From Tetragonia tetragonoides (lineage: Eukaryota > Streptophyta > Magnoliopsida > Caryophyllales > Aizoaceae): DNA of 64,000 nucleotides. A program made the translations under genes and the position numbers. A model generated the notes under the pieces. It worked only from the letters and a program-made list of their open reading frames with translations, was not told the DNA's origin and made no database searches. This document shows positions 11,079-23,104 of this stretch, one piece after another; positions within the stretch are counted from its first letter, which is position 1, and every line of letters begins with the position of its first letter. The stretch spans positions 19,539,001 through 19,603,000 of the forward strand of contig CM076146.1 in assembly GCA_038025085.1 (NCBI GenBank), in the 5' to 3' direction.

Positions 11079-12323
11079 TTTATTTAAGAGGGTGAGACTC
11101 GAAAGTCAAGTTTGCTTAATTGTTTAATAGCATGTTCCATATTTTTGCATCATTTGCATGTGCTTTGGCACAACTTTTTGACCCTTATCAACCCTCGAGA
11201 AAGTTTGTGTCGCAACTCGTAGACAACCCGTATATCTAAAGGAATATATACAGTTGTCCTATCGTGCAAATCGACGCATCCTCACCCATCACTCAACAAT
11301 CCTTGTTGAGGAAAAGAATTACAATTGATGTGTCGACCATCCGCCGAATGGAAATAGTAATTTGTCGTGGTAACCTCACAGGAGCCAAAAAGTCGCTAGC
11401 CCACATTTGTGCATCCGCTTGCTTGTTGTGCATGTGTCGTTCTAATGTCCGTCTGATCGCATATTTGCCTGTAATTATGTCGTTGTAATGCTTGCCTGAA
11501 TGCATGAATATCGTGATTATGTGCAACACTAACTTACGTGTTAGGAGCCTTTTCTTTTATTTTTAGCTAGTTCCTAATGCCCGAAGATAGTGCGAGAATT
11601 CAAATTCAATGAACACCCGTCATTTTCCCAATGATATATTCTAAAAGACATGAACAATTTTGAAGATCTTTTAGCAAAAAAAAAAGAGTCAGTCTCCCAA
11701 TTTCCCCTCTCCCTTTTTCTATTTTCTTTATTTTTCTTTTTTTTTTTGATGTAATTCAGATTCGGTAAAAAAAAAAGAAGAAAAAAATCAAAAAACAAAA
11801 AAATCGGCAAAATAAAAAAAGCCGCCGGAAAAAAAAAAAATCGCCAAAAAAAAAAAAATGAGGACCGAAATTCTTTTATTTTATTTTATCCCATTTTCCA
11901 TTTTCTTTGAGTCTAGAAAAATAAAAAAACTAGGAGATTTAGTCATTGACTTTATTTTCTATTTTTGTTAGTTTCGTTCATTGACTTTATTTTTCTTTGA
12001 TATTAGGAAAATATTCGGGCATTTAGGCTTAAGGACTTTTAGGATAATGTGTTTTTCTATATGTGGGTCAACATTTTGTCTTAGATGAGAGTCTCGTGGT
12101 TTTCTTTTTCATGTTACTAAGTGCTCCATGCTTCCTATTCAGGATAGGGGGTCCGAAGAAGAAAGGAAACCTTGAGAAAAGTTGGGCTCGGCCTTCGGCA
12201 AGGCTGGTTCGTCAGCAACCGTCTACACCGCCAGGTTCTCGTTTACCTCCACCACAAATAGCCTCACGATCCATAAACTTGCCATCACTACATACCTTCT
12301 TCTCCACTCCTCCCAGCTTCACG
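11079..12323 (+). other. Leader of element A1
   Basis: About 1.2 kb between PBS and gag, matching 13890-15130 of A2 in order. It is low in complexity around 11650-11870 (A-rich and T-rich runs). An upstream frame open from 12063 runs into gag. A polypyrimidine-CAG sequence (CTTCCTATTCAG, about 12130) resembles a splice acceptor, so the frame upstream of ATG 12324 need not be translated. Confidence 0.6.
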
Positions 12324-12566
12324 ATGCCTAAGACCACTGATGAAATACTGGATGAACTCATGAGTGAGCTAGAAAGGGTACGACTCAAGGTTGAGGATAT
12401 AGAAAGGAAAAGAGAAGACAAAACAAGGGTTCCCTCCGATTCCGACTCTGAGGAAGAAGGCCAAATGCCATGTTGACTAAGATCACCTCTGTGCTCAAGA
12501 GATGCGGCCTGATTTCCAACTACAGTGCCAATGTAGGAAAGTTTGACACTAAGATCAAAGGCAAAC
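12324..12566 (+). pseudogene. gag: gag of element A1, 5' part (split by A2 insertion)
   Basis: The Gag N-terminus starts MPKTTDEILDEL and is rich in charged heptad-like sequence (about residues 1-45, probable coiled coil). It matches 15131 onward in A2. A one-base loss near 12450-12470 relative to A2 brings a TGA at 12474-12476. At 12566 the gene is cut by element A2 and resumes at 25147. The upstream in-frame stretch from 12063 is probably leader. Confidence 0.8.
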
Positions 12567-13869
12567 TCTAGACGCCAAAAAAGCGTCTTTAGATTTCTCC
12601 GCAAAAGCTCGATGATGAAAGGAGTAATTTATAAACTTGAACTGCTATTTTTGCTTTAATAGTTAAGATAAGGTCCCAGGTTTTTCCGCCAAGCACTCCT
12701 TCATTCCATTCCATTCAGAAGCCCCGTTCAAGAGGTTTCCAACGACACGTCTCACGCCTTAATCCGACTCCCGGTCGCCAAGTTGCAATTTAGGGGTAGA
12801 ATCGTCTTTTATTGTCCAAGGATAAAACAGTCTTTTCATATTTTCCGGAATACAAAAATTCCTCCGGAAAATAAAAATAGATTGGATGTTATCATTATGA
12901 CGACATCCAGCTGGCTGCTGAGAGCCGTCAGCGGCCCAGGCCAGGGCCCCTAGCGGCGCTGAACCTGCTTTGGGCTCGGCTCATTTTTCAAGCCCGTCTC
13001 GTTTTTCAGCTCAATTTCTGCCGTCCAACCCTACTTCCCAACGCCTATATAAACAACCCTTCACCCTCAGTTCAAAACACACAGCCTACAGTTGACAACC
13101 TCTATTCTTGGGAGTATTGACACAGAGCTTCCCTCTCTTTCTTCCAAACATGAGATCTTGTTTTACTATTCTTGTCAAATATAGCCTACAGTTTAGGTAC
13201 AAACTCTTGAGGGCTTAAATTAAATTAATTGCCTAATTGTTTATTTTCTAGTAGTCATAATGTAGATATCATGCTGGAATAGCATCTTTTATTGCTTACT
13301 AAATATTGTCTTTTCAAGCATATTTAGTCGTTGTAATGCTCAACTTGTCAATCGAATGCATGTCTAAATAAGGGTTAAAATAAATGTTGTGATGCTTGTG
13401 GCGAACCAATTAATAGTCTAAGTCTAGGTTGTTAATCCGGTTTGTGTGGGAATCATGTCTTTACATTTAAGCAAACTTAAGTTAGTAGAGGCCGTCATAA
13501 ACGGGCGAGTTGGGTGCCTAACACCTTCCCGCCTCGTCCCTTCGCCCCCGAACCCTTTATTCTTGGGTACTCATATGTTCTATACGAGCGGGAGTCTTTC
13601 TAAAAACATGATCAGTTCACTTTTCGTGCTATTAGGTTGTCCCTTCGGCTTGTTCCTTCGGTTTGTCCCTTCGATAAAACGCCAATAGCAGATTTGTGAC
13701 CTCTTTCATGGTTTTTATTCAATTCAAGTCTTTTTAAAAGCTTTTCTAACTCGATGGTCCCTTGACCTTATCTAAACCCCAAACTTACAAATTCTCTATA
13801 AGGACGCACTCCGTGGATACCAATACACTTCGTAAGAAAAGGATTGGACGAAAATCTCGGGTCCTTACA
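12567..13869 (+). repeat. 5' LTR of element A2
   Basis: A 1,303-bp LTR beginning TCTAGACGCC, so the usual TG start is mutated to TC. A decayed palindrome (GCCCCTAGCGGC) is near 12947-12958 and CCTATATAAAC near 13044. It ends GGGTCCTTACA. Confidence 0.92.
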
Positions 13870-13870
13870 G

Positions 13871-13888
13871 TGGCGACTTCACTGGGGA
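13871..13888 (+). other. Primer binding site of element A2
   Basis: TGGCGACTTCACTGGGGA, two bases after the LTR end; complementary to a tRNA 3' end, as in B and A1. Confidence 0.85.
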
Positions 13889-15130
13889 TTTATTTAAGAG
13901 GGTGAGACTCAAAAGTCAAGTTTGCTTAATTGTTTAATAATACGTTCCATATTTTTGCATCATTTGCATGTGCCTTGGCACTACCTTTTGACCCTTATCG
14001 ACCCTCGAGGAAGTTAGTGTCGCAACTCGTAGACAGCCCGTATATCTAAAGGAATATAGTTGTCCTATCGTGCAAATCGACGCTTCCTCACCCATGACTC
14101 ATCAATCCTTGTTGAAGAAAAGAACTACAATTGATGTGTCGACCATTCGCCGAACGGAAATTGTAATTTGTCGTGGTAACCTCACATGAGCCAAGAGCCT
14201 CTAACCCACATTTGTGCATCTGCTTTCTTGTTGTGCATGTGTCGTTGTAATGCCCGTCTGATCACATGTTTGCCTATAAACTATGTTGTTATTATGCTTG
14301 CATGAATGCATGAATACCTTGATTATGTGCCAACATGTACTTACGTGCTAGGAGCCTTTTCTTTTATTTTTAGCTAGTTCCTATTGCCCGAAGATGGTGC
14401 GAGAATTCAATTCAATGAACACTCATCATTTTCCCGATGATATATTCTAAAAGTCATGAACAATTTTCTAGGATCTTTTAGCAAAAAAAAAAAAGAGTCA
14501 GTCTCCCATTATCCCCTCTCCCTTTTTCTATTTTATTATTTTCTTTTCTTTTGATGTAATTTTGATTCGGTCAGAAAAAAAGAGAAAAATCAAAAAAATA
14601 AAAAACAAACAAAAAAGGGCAAAACAAAAAAAATGCCAAAAAACAATAAAATCGAAAAAAAAAAGAAAGACCGAAATTCTTTTTATTTTATTTTATCCCA
14701 TTTTTCATTTTCTTTCAGTCTAGAAAAATAAAAAATACAATAGTCCATCTTTTTCTATTTTTATTATTTTCGTTCAATTAACTTTATTTTCCTTTAATAT
14801 TAGGGAAATATTCGGGCATTTAGGGTTAAGGACTTTCCTTTCTAGGACCATGTGTTTTTCTATATGTGGGTCAACTTTTTCTTAGATAAGAGTCTCGTGG
14901 CCTTTTTCATGTTACTAAGTGCTCCGTGCTTCCTATTCAGGATAGGGGGTCCGAAGAAGAAAGGAAATCTTGAGAAAAGTTGGGCTCGGCCTTCGGCAAG
15001 GTTGGTTCGTCTGCAGCCGTCTACACCACCAGGTTCTCGTTTGGCTCCACCACAAACAGCCTCACCATCAATAAATTCACCATCACTACACACCTTTTTC
15101 TCCACACTTATCACCCCTCACGAGTTCACA
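13889..15130 (+). other. Leader of element A2
   Basis: About 1.2 kb, co-linear with 11079-12323. A-rich low-complexity sequence at 14480-14720. A frame open from 14852 enters gag in frame but contains a splice-acceptor-like CTTCCTATTCAG near 14930-14941. No independent gene is supported. Confidence 0.6.
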
Positions 15131-16620
15131 ATGCCAAAGACTACTGATCAGAGATTGGATGAGCTCAAGAGTGAGCTAGAAAGGGTACGACGCAAGGTTG
15201 AAGATATAGAGAGGAAAGGAGAAGAAGAGTCAAGGATCCCTTCCGATTCCGATTCTGAGGGAGAAGAGTCAGATGCCATGCTGGCTAAGATCACCTCTGT
15301 GCTCAAGAGTAGCGGCTTGATCCCTAACTATAGCGTCAATGTGGGAAAGTTTGACACTAAGATCAAGGGTAGGCTTCCGGCTAAATTCTCCATGCCTGAA
15401 GTACCCACCTTCATGGTAGTCGACAACCAGCAGGATCATCTGAAATCCTTCACTACTGCTATGGCTCTAAGGGGAATCAACAAGAAACTCTATGCCCATC
15501 TGTTTCCCCAGACCCTTCATACACATGCTCGACGATGGTTCTACTCCCTAGATATGCAAAGCTACCCAACTTGGTCCGATTTTACCACGGTCTTCCTGGC
15601 TCGAGATAAGGACAACGCTACTCTCCCCATCACTTTGAGAGAGCTTGAAATTACCACTCAAGAGAAGAATGAGGGATTCACTAATTCCTCCGTCGATGGA
15701 AATCCAAGATAGCTGAAATGATGGAAAGACCCTCTAAAACTGAACAAATCAGGCATTTCATTAAGAACCTGCAACCGACCTATAAGAGTCATCTTCAATA
15801 TCAGGCAATCGACTCATACCAGCGCCTCTATGACGTTGGCATCCTCATTGAAGATGATCTCAACAAGAACAAGGACCAAGTCACCCCTAAGCCCTTTACT
15901 TACGGGAGAGACAGGAGGACAACTGCTGGAGCATCTTCTGGTACTCAGGTTAATTTGGTAGCTGCTGTGAATACATTTGCTGAAAGAACGCCACCAAGAG
16001 AGTTCACTCCTCTCAGCATGACCTTGTCACATACTGTTGAAAGAATGATCAAAAGTAACCTGTTGCAGCCTATTGGACCTACTCATGAACCCTCTTTTAG
16101 GGGTCGCAACTAGAAAGAGGGCGAATACTGCAAGTACCATCAAGGAAAAGGGCACGACACCGACAACTGTTGGGCTCTTAAACATGCTATCCAAGATATA
16201 ATCGAGAACGGTACCATACCCTTACCAAAGCCTGGTCAAGCGCCCAGCAATTCGAACAACCCTTTAGGCGCAATCCTGCATATTAGTATTGAAGATGCTT
16301 TGGGACTCGAGATTGCCGGAATATGGGACGACGATAAGGAAGACGTATGGGAGGTCCAAACCAGATCTCCCATAGACGTGGCCCATTTGACACGTTCTGG
16401 TCGTCATTATAGGCCACCAAACATTTATAATGACAGGGTCCAACCTCAAGCTGAAGAAGAAGTTGAGGAAATTCCTGCAAAAGATAAAGGATGTCCTATC
16501 ACATGACAGCTCAAGAGAATCAAAGCCGACATCTCCATTTGGCAACTTTTAGCCTCGTCCTACGAACATCGCCAGGCCATTTTGGAAGCCTTGTCAAAAT
16601 TTCGGTATCACCAGATATGA
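15131..16620 (+). pseudogene. gag: gag of element A2, broken
   Basis: Gag polyprotein. An N-terminal charged helix (MPKTTDQRLDELKSELERV) is followed by a retrotransposon-gag core (about 15360-15860, including THARRWFYSL and YPTWSDFTTVFLARDKD). The zinc knuckle C-K-Y-H...G-H...C is at about 16129-16170. Next comes the gag-pro spacer with the RSGRHYRPPNIY stretch and DISIWQLLASSYEH. Breaks relative to A1 are a one-base loss near 15685 giving TAG at 15710-15712, TAG at 16111-16113, TGA at 16504-16506, and a further frame change just before the protease. None of these three lesions is present in A1, so they are copy-specific decay. Confidence 0.85.
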
Positions 16621-17279
16621 GGCATGACGAATTGGTCAGTTTCTTGGTAGGAGATAAACCTCGGCCAACCATTACCTTCTCCGACAGTGAGCTGCCTCCC
16701 GAAGGGTCTTCACACAATAATGCCTTATACTTGACTGTGTTTGCCATGGGCAAGTATGTGCCTATGACCCTAGTAGACAATTGATATGCCGTGAATGTAT
16801 GCCCATTTAGAACTGCAGCAAAATTGGGCATTGATATCAATAATTTGGCTGACTCGGCGCAAGGTCTACGTGCTTATGACAATTCCAGTCGAAAGGTCCT
16901 TGGCACCATAACTATGAACGTCACCTCTTGGGCTATAGAGAAGATGGTCCAATTTTACGTCATGGATATTTCAGCCACTTTCAGTTTGTTATTGGGACGA
17001 CCTTGACTCCATGGTTTGAATGTTGTGGCCTCTACCCTCCACCAAAAGGTCAAGATGATGCTAGAAGGAGAAATTGTGGAAATCGAAGCGAACCCCATCA
17101 AAGCAACCATTGACAAAGCTCCTGTCTTGAAAATAGAACACGACAGTGAGGATGTCGACCTTAGGGGATTCTCTCCCGAAGAGGTAGCCCTCATAGAAGA
17201 AGACACCAAATCTTACAACTCAGATAGCCTTAGAGAATTCGAGACCTATCCTCCTGAAGAAATAGGAGAGCCTGAGTAG
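16621..17279 (+). pseudogene. pro: Protease region of element A2, active site destroyed
   Basis: Retropepsin-type aspartic protease that would cleave Gag-Pol. The frame runs through FSDSELPPEGSSHNNALYL to the active site. The expected D-N-G-S is D-N-stop (GAC AAT TGA, 16776-16784). Downstream the TAAKLGID and LLLGRP stretches typical of the family are present, and a second stop follows LLLGRP near 17006. Acidic C-terminal residues follow to TAG 17277-17279. In A1 the same site reads DNGS, so the A2 lesion is secondary. Confidence 0.85.
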
Positions 17280-17879
17280 TTTGAAGAAATAAAAGAAATC
17301 ATCGAGGGGACGTCCATCTATGTGGCACACCACCACAATGCAATCGGACAACTGAAGGGAAAAATTGCCTCATTGGAAAGACCCACGGAATGCAACATTA
17401 TCCTGGCCAAAGGGGAAGCTTGTTTCCAACAAGATGAAATGTTCAACAAGATGGTCAAGTACCCGAGTTAGAGGAATCGAGTCTGAGTCACCGAGTTTTG
17501 TCGAGTTAGGATCTTAGCTAAATCTTTAGGTTGAATCTTAAATAGGGCATGTTCCCTCTTTTACTTTTTTTTTCTAAGTCTAGTTTCTTTTTGATGGGAA
17601 TTAGAGACCCTCTTCTCTAAAGTCATGTGTGGTTATCTCTTTTTGGAAATCAATAAAATTTCCTCTTGCTCATTCCTTTCTTTGTTTAGCTATTGATAAA
17701 CCCAATCAATACAAAGTTGCACAAATAATTAGCTAACCAGTTTAAGCAATGTAAGTAAACTTCGCAAAGCAAGAATGCAGATTTTCACTTTTACAGGAAT
17801 TTGAGTGGCTGAACTCTCTAACCAATGCCGCCCCACAAGAAGAAGCGAGCCAGCTTTTTGCAACAATCTTGACACAGAA
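17280..17879 (+). other. Non-coding linker of A2 between protease and integrase (RT/RNase H absent)
   Basis: About 600 bp with no reverse transcriptase or RNase H motif (no YXDD box) in any frame. It is co-linear with 27035-28120 of A1 apart from a deletion of about 0.48 kb near 17462. It contains a T-rich tract (17555-17590), a CAATAAAATTTCC polyadenylation-like signal (about 17650), GTAAGT (17751-17756) and TTTTACAG (about 17801). Ogre elements are known to have an intron between protease and RT, so this may be a relic of it. Confidence 0.6.
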
Positions 17880-19144
17880 ATGACTTTGGCTCCGATCGAA
17901 GAGGATCCTTGGTACCAAGACGTCTTCAACTACATCAATACCCTCAGGACGCACCCCTAAGAGCTCAACAGGCCATCCGTCTCTTAGCGGTGCAATACAT
18001 AGAATACAAGGGGGTTCTGTACAAAAAGTCCCACAACGGGGTCAACCTCAGATGCGTGAACTCCGAAGAAGCCGCAGAAATTATGGACGAGGTACACAAT
18101 GGTGTGTGCGGACCACACATGAATGGTCGAATGCTCTCTCGAAAAGTCCTACGACTGGGATACTACTGGACTACTATGGAAAGGGATTGCTACCACTACG
18201 TCAAGAACTGCAAGAAATGTCAGCTATATGCTAACCTGCAGCATATGCCACCCTCAATGCTCCACAACTTCACATCCCCTTGGCCGTTTTCCGCATGGGG
18301 AATAGATATCATTGGTAAGATCACCCCAAAGGGATCGGGAGGACATGAATACATCCTGGTAGCCATAGACTATTTTAACAAATGGGTCGAAGCCCAATCC
18401 TATGATGTCCTTACCTCCAAACAAGTGTCCAAATTCATAAGGAACAACATCATTTGCCGATACGGTGTTCCGCATGAAATCATCAGTGACCATGGTTCCC
18501 ATTTCAAAGTTGAAACATCCACCCTCCTTAAAAACTACAAAATCCAGCACCACAAATCATCCCCTTACCGTCCACAAACCAATGGCGCAGTAGAAGCTGC
18601 CAACAAGAACCTCAAGACTATCACTGAGAAGATGATAGAAAACTACACAGATTGGTCCATCAAGCTTCCATTTGCCCTTTGGGGGTATAGGACATCCATA
18701 AGATCCTCCACGGGAGCAACACCTTGTTCCCTAGTCTATGGAATGGAAGCAGTTCTACCCATAGAAGCCCAACTACCCTCCACGCGCATAGCCTTAGAGG
18801 GTGAAATTCCTGAAACCCAATGGTTACAAGCCCACTACGAAGAGCTTATGTTCACGGATGAAAGACGCCTACGGGCCTTGGACCATTCCCACATGTACCA
18901 ACAACGCATGGCAAGAGCATTCAACAAAAAGGTTCGACCTCGGAATTTAAAGGAAGGAGATTTAGTTTGAAAAGAATTACGTGCTCCAGTTACCGACCCC
19001 AGAGGCAAATTTCGACCAAATTGGTCCGGCCCGTTCATCATCAAGGACATCCTATCAGGAGGCTCAGTCAGACTCATGGATATTGACGGCATCGAGTTTA
19101 GCCAACTCACCAATATGGACCAACTGAAGAAGTGCTACGTCTAA
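17880..19144 (+). pseudogene. int: Integrase of element A2, broken
   Basis: Integrase that would insert the cDNA into nuclear DNA. It starts at about MTLAPIEEDPWYQDVFNYI (17880). A small deletion near 17937 shifts frame, then one frame runs from 17940 to 18970. In order: an HHCC zinc-binding domain (VHNGVCGPHMNGRM to CKKCQ, about 18090-18230) and a catalytic core with D (GIDIIG, about 18304), D (SDHGSHF, about 18487) and E (GAVEAANK, about 18594). A C-terminal SH3-like GPF region with no chromodomain closes the gene. TGA at 18968-18970 replaces a Trp codon. The last ~58 codons continue in frame to TAA 19142-19144. The triad is complete, unlike A1. Confidence 0.9.
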
Positions 19145-19217
19145 ATAAAAACATAAAAAAATAAAAAAAAAAATAATTCCGAAAATTAAAAAATAAAGAG
19201 ACGTACACAACTTGAAT

Positions 19218-19255
19218 GAACTACGCTAGCCTGATTCCACACTGGATACGTAGGT
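19218..19255 (+). promoter_or_regulatory. Conserved post-integrase motif (A2 copy)
   Basis: GAACTACGCTAGCCTGATTC followed by ACTGGATACGTAGG. Shared with A1 (29425) and element B (6917); see the B entry. Confidence 0.6.
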
Positions 19256-19475
19256 AATCCTTTTAAGGGGCCCGACCAAAATCAATCCAAATTTCCATTC
19301 AACTCATTCAAAAAAGGGATAATCTTTATTCAAACTGAACGAATAAGTTTACATTGTAAGAATTAAACTTCCTAAGGTTACAAAAAGAAATAATAATGCA
19401 ACTATGAGGGTTTAAGCTAAACAAATTCTTATTATTATTTTTTCAAAACTAGACTTGCTTTCCTAGAAAAATGCT

Positions 19476-20799
19476 TTAATCCTTCTTCCCTTTAGAAGGT
19501 TTCGTTTAAGAGTTCTTCTTTGAAAGACCTTGGCTTGAGGACGACCTATGATCGCTTCCTTGAGCTGGGGGCTTCCCTCTCTTCAGGACGTGATAGCCTC
19601 CCATTTGAGGCCCTTCCTTTCTTTTCTTGCTTCCTGTTTTCGAGTCATACTTAGGCTTTAGCTGGTCTCACTCCTCATGACGAAGGGCTCGTCTCGCTTC
19701 TCCATCACTGCAGAAAAGCCAGTTCAGATAGGTCTCAGAAACTTGAGTTGGCATAATCACCCGAGGGACAGTCCAGCGGTGCCAACCACGCCAATACTTT
19801 CCCCAATCTGCAGCAAATTCAGTGTTCAAGGCTACGACATTTGGTCTCGTAGTCTCCCGATGAGGGATCACCTGCTTCAAATCGTATTGCCTCATGACCC
19901 TAGAGGGAAAGAAGAAGGTAGTCCTATACAGACTCAATATGGTAGTGAAAGGAACAAAGGTATCATAGGCCACCAAGGAGATCAAGTTCCACCAGGACAC
20001 ATGCCAACGGATGACAGGTCGTGCATGGAAGAAGGCATCCCATTCAGCAAGAGACTTTTCAGAATATAGCCTTTTCCTAACCAAGAAGCTAGCAACGGTA
20101 TAGGTTTTCTTTGACCAAGTCCGAGGAACACGAGCTATCAAATTATCTGGCGACTCTATTAGCCTCAGATGCTCAAATAACCAAATTTGAAGCAGTAGGG
20201 GGCTGCCGGAAAAAGCTTCTTCAGGAGATATTTTCAACCTGTCGAGCGCAATGATAGTCTCTCCTACAACTAGATGCAAAGGAGAATGCCCTTCAACCAT
20301 TTGATTGACCACTCGTAGCAACGAGGCTCTACCCAAGTTAGGAGATTCCGCATTAACGAACAGTAGGCGGTTTAATAGGCAAAGTACAAAAGCCTGTCGA
20401 TGACAACGCCTGAATCTTGCATCCTTCTCAGAAGAAATAGCGAACTTTTCGCAAAGTTGAACCAAGTCCACATCGACACCAAGAACCATGTTTTTGGCTT
20501 CTGCAGATGACAAACCCTAGGATTTCCTGTACTGATCCCTGAAACCATCTCTCAAATAAGGCACAGCTGGGGGAACAGCATCAGGCATGTCAGTGATCGC
20601 AGCAAATTCTTCAACTAAAGCGGAAAACATGCAGGTCGGGGTCCCAATAATTCAAAGAAGATCTAAGAAGGGGCCACAATATTTTGGTTGGTCTCAAAGT
20701 GAGCAAGGTAGAGACGTGGAACGGAGCTAGTTCAAGTTTATCTTCTACGGACAGATTTTTACACCAAGCATCAAACAGGTTTTCAAAGGATTTCACCAT
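19476..20799 (-). pseudogene. Antisense gene 1 of A2: DUF7745/plant-mobile-domain-like, broken
   Basis: Runs opposite to gag-int. From ATG 20799 (MVKSFENLFDAWC) it encodes a protein of about 440 residues that I recognise as plant-mobile-domain or DUF7745-like: the LTLRPTKILWPLL stretch, FWDPDSHVFRF-type sequence in A1, and later FLVRKRLYSEKS and ATTFFFPSRVMRQY-type segments. An upstream Met at 20856 lies very close to the TATA box and is less likely. Breaks relative to A1 are a short deletion near 20615, TAG near 20518 (a Leu codon in A1) and TGA at 19668-19670 (Trp in A1). The longest open piece is 19668-20513 (281 codons). Biochemical function unknown. Confidence 0.78.
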
Positions 20800-20872
20800 G
20801 ATAAAAGTTTGGGAAAATTTGAGAAAGCTGAGGTCTGAAAAGTGATACAACATCAAAGTATCCCGTAAATCT

Positions 20873-20882
20873 TATTTATAGG
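20873..20882 (-). promoter_or_regulatory. TATA box for antisense gene 1 (A2)
   Basis: CCTATAAATA on the minus strand, 74 bp above ATG 20799. The palindrome GCCGCTAGCGGC is 74 bp further upstream (20956-20967), with a variant at 20986. A1 shows the same arrangement. Confidence 0.6.
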
Positions 20883-20955
20883 CAAAAACGCGCGCCAAAG
20901 AGGTCAGAAATCCACAAAAAAGCCAAAACCAGAGCTCTCAACGTCTCTGGTCAGG

Positions 20956-20967
20956 GCCGCTAGCGGC
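20956..20967. promoter_or_regulatory. Palindrome GCCGCTAGCGGC upstream of antisense gene 1 (A2)
   Basis: Exact copy of the LTR promoter palindrome, with a one-base variant at 20986-20997. About 74 bp upstream of the antisense TATA box. Confidence 0.6.
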
Positions 20968-21441
20968 CCAAGATTGCAGCCCAGCGCCGCTAGAGGCCCA
21001 GACCCTGGCCGGTCCGAATTTTCCTCCCGCTCCAATTCGCTCCGCTGTTCCGGTCTGCCCGATTAAAGCCCAGTTTGATACCCGCGCTGAATTTCAAAGC
21101 CCGAGACTCTCTTAGTTTTATCTTTTTCAATTTTCTTTATTTTTATTTTTATTTTATAATTTTTTAGGGGGTATAATATGTGTAATTTTTGCTTTTTTCT
21201 TGAAATTTTTACCATTTTCTTTATTTTATTCCCTAAATTATTGCTTTGTCCTACCGCATAACACATTGCTTACTTAGATCAGACGGGCATAATCGAGTCA
21301 TCATATCATAAAAAAGGCATAAAAACAGGAGTTCGAAATCTCAAGATCAATGTCTACAAGGAGGTCCAACACTAGTCAATCAGAATCGTTGCTGTCAGCC
21401 TCATCATCAATGGACGGCCCCCGACCATAGTTCCTAGTCGA

Positions 21442-22735
21442 CTAATGGAGAGAAGAGCTATAAATGGGCCTACTGTTGTCAGGCCTCATATCCCGCCCAT
21501 TATATGCCGGTGCGCGCATAGGGGTACCTGCCGAAAGCCCCGCAACAAAGAAATTCTCTATGGCCTGACCGGCGAAATCCATAGCCACATCCTGACGCGA
21601 AGGCCCAGCATAAGGCATATCCCATCCAGGGGCATTCGCCCAACCTCCACTCGAGGGCATAACAACCGGCCTACTATCAAGAGAAGGCTGGAAGCCCGCA
21701 GGAGAGAACATCTCAGGAATGTATGGTACAGAAGGGCCAGGAGCCTCATCAACAGGAGGCCTGGTCACAACTACGGGAGGTGAACGAGCAACAGATGGCC
21801 TACTCGCTGAAGAAGCCCTCGCAGCAGAAGAGTGGCGAGGTCCCACCGAAGATGAAGACTGGGACATCTGCATATAATCAAAGTTAAAATGTTAAGTTAA
21901 GCACCTCACTTAGCTAAACAAAAAGAAGAGAGTCTACTCACATCAACGGTCTTGGACCGAGAACTCTTCCCCCTGCCCATCACTCGACCATAGCCCTTCT
22001 TCAACAGGTGAATGAGCTTGAAGATCTGAGAGGTCTGCTCCCGGTTCAACTACAAAAGAGAGAGCCACAAGATAGAGTCAGCACTCCAAAAGCAAACACA
22101 AACACAAGAAGGGATAAAAAGGAGCTTACCCCAGTACAACCCTCAGGCAAAGGCAAGCCCTCCACAGCCTCTCCATCAGCCATGTGAAGGGAGACCTCCT
22201 CCACTATACAACCCCCACTCTCCCCAATGTACCACACCTCATTGGTCGGCAAGGTCACGCTTGGGGACTGACCCCGAGGAGCTCTAGAATGAGATCTCCT
22301 AGGGCCCTGAGGAGCTAGACGATCCGCCTGCGAGACACAAGAAATCAGTATATCACACATATAGCTAAAAAGAGCAGATAAGTTTCCTACCTCAGAAGAA
22401 AGGTCCGGCATCAAACGGTCCAAGCAGTAGGCCAGGTATACGGTCCAAGCAGTAAGCCAGCAACCTCCGTCACGAGAAACTCCGTGGCCGCCCTGCCACG
22501 GATCACGACTCCCAAATCCTGCACACTCAAGCCACACAGATAGAACATAGTCAAAGGAGGATCCTCCGGAACCAAGTGAGTACCCAGGGAGGGATAGACC
22601 AACCGAGTTAAGCGGTCCCCCAACTACCATCATACAAAGCTGAATGGCCCCTCAAAGACCACCCATAGAGAAGACACCCTAAAAGTCTCCAGGGTAATAT
22701 GGGTTGGAACCCTAGGAACATCCATAAGATCCGGT
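21442..22735 (-). pseudogene. Antisense gene 2 of A2: plant-mobile-domain gene, exons 4-7 only
   Basis: Remnant of the multi-exon antisense gene that is complete in A1 at 31671-34371. Exon 7 is 21442-21867, exon 6 21942-22049, exon 5 22130-22327 and exon 4 begins its donor side at 22391. Exons 5 (198 bp) and 6 (108 bp) have exactly the A1 lengths. Every visible junction keeps GT-AG: acceptor GCAG at exon 7, TGTAG at exon 6, CGCAG at exon 5. Exon 4 is damaged by a small internal duplication near 22400-22450, and its acceptor is gone. Exons 1-3 were removed by the ~1.7-kb deletion near 22800. Exon 7 is low in complexity (Ser, Ala and Pro rich). Confidence 0.78.
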
Positions 22736-23104
22736 ATTACCAGTTCAAAGTTCATTCACACCAAATGAACCAAAAAGAATGTACAAGTCAACAACAACAT
22801 ACCATAGACTGGCCCACAGGCCCCACTACTGACCCACGGCCCCTTTTTCCAGTTCAAAGTTCGTTACTTCAGTTCATTTGTGGCAAATATCAGTACCAAG
22901 CGCGCGAGAGCGAAGCACTCTGGCCCATAGGTTCAAATTCGACAGTTGACCTATTTTACGGTACCAACTATTTTCAGGTAAAATTTACCCGTTTATTTTT
23001 ACCGGTCACGGATACTGAAACTCGGATCTACACTACGACAACTGTTACCGCCCAGAGCGCTCAAACATATTTTAAGCCCGGAAAACCTGTTGGCCTTACC
23101 AAAC
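22736..23104 (+). other. 3' internal region of A2 with a large deletion scar
   Basis: Sequence from about 22790 to 22850 joins the end of antisense intron 3 directly to sequence that in A1 lies at about 34760. This removes about 1.7 kb (exons 1-3 and the promoter of antisense gene 2). The open frame 22699-23370 across the scar and repeats is not supported. Confidence 0.65.

Noticed and set aside
17280..17879. A degenerate reverse transcriptase hidden in the linker
   Set aside because: No YXDD box or other RT motif in any frame, and the segment is T-rich and non-coding in both copies.
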